DNA of 11,927 nt, taken from the NCBI GenBank assembly GCA_031256695.1, contig JAIRQB010000204.1, positions 1 to 11,927 on the forward strand, in the 5' to 3' direction. Source of the DNA: Elusimicrobiota bacterium (GTDB taxonomy: Bacteria > Elusimicrobiota > Endomicrobiia > Endomicrobiales > Endomicrobiaceae). The position numbers and the translations under genes are program-made. This document shows, one piece after another, positions 11,922-11,927 of this stretch; within the stretch, counting starts at the first letter, position 1; each line of letters starts with the position of its first letter. The notes under the pieces are model-generated. The model saw only the letters and a list, made by a program, of their open reading frames with translations, ran no database searches and was not told where the DNA came from.

Positions 11922-11927
11922 GACACC

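Larger units (their letters stand above)
10959..11927. repeat. Right composite repeat block, no gene
   Basis: About 970 bases continue to the window edge with no credible gene. The block holds three GAGTTGCC/GGCAACTC-type inverted repeats (10959-10991, 11273-11300, 11302-11330) and TTTTGCC/GGCAAAA palindromes (11029-11069, 11333-11366). It also holds seven short hairpins of the ATT...AAT family, a 36-nt hairpin with an 18-bp insert (11073-11108), three tandem 18-bp units (11666-11719) and the second 58-bp element (11720-11777). A shared spacer module precedes the ATTGCGGC-type hairpins at 11368-11394, 11522-11548 and 11875-11901, and occurs inverted at 2139-2165 and 11003-11027. The modules appear in both orientations and different orders. 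Confidence 0.8.

Overview
The window comes from a bacterium with AT-leaning genes. It is probably diderm, because the solute-binding protein TctC has an ordinary cleavable signal peptide and no clear lipobox, and tripartite tricarboxylate transporters (TTT) rely on periplasmic receptors. I cannot name the phylum from sequence alone. The gene content (TTT transporter, GntP permease, LacI regulator, DhaK/DhaL, DapA-family lyase, ribokinase) points to a heterotroph living on small organic acids and sugar derivatives. No rRNA, tRNA, CRISPR array or transposase gene was seen.

Layout, left to right: (1) 1-159, edge of a repeat block; (2) 160-1548, a GntP-family permease on the minus strand; (3) 1549-2708, about 1.15 kb with no credible gene, made of nested palindromes, an orphan plus-strand terminator and an 18-bp repeat family; (4) 2709-3626, a ribokinase-like PfkB kinase on the plus strand; (5) a perfect 22-bp stem at 3698-3750 that ends the kinase and the converging minus-strand cluster; (6) 3793-10793, seven minus-strand genes read as dhaL, DapA-family lyase, lacI-type regulator, tctC, tctB, tctA, dhaK; (7) 10794-11927, a leader region followed by about 1 kb of the same repeat families.

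The seven-gene cluster looks like one catabolic unit. TctC/TctB/TctA would bring in a carboxylate. The DapA-family enzyme is probably a retro-aldolase rather than lysine-pathway DHDPS, and would split a 2-keto acid to pyruvate plus a short aldehyde or ketone. DhaK with DhaL would phosphorylate that fragment. No DhaM phosphodonor is present, so ATP is the likelier donor. The LacI-type protein is the obvious regulator. The substrate is unknown and the pathway is inference.

Three points stand out. First, the LacI gene is intact (338 residues with a full helix-turn-helix) only if translation begins at an ATC codon, placed 7 nt from a good Shine-Dalgarno. Second, dhaK and dhaL lie at opposite ends of the cluster instead of side by side. 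Third, the gene-free flanks carry a family of 20-bp hairpins whose arms differ between copies by paired changes, mixed with 18-bp units in one to three tandem copies. A 58-bp element is repeated in the same orientation on both sides (2295-2352 and 11720-11777), so recombination could delete or amplify the 9.4 kb in between.
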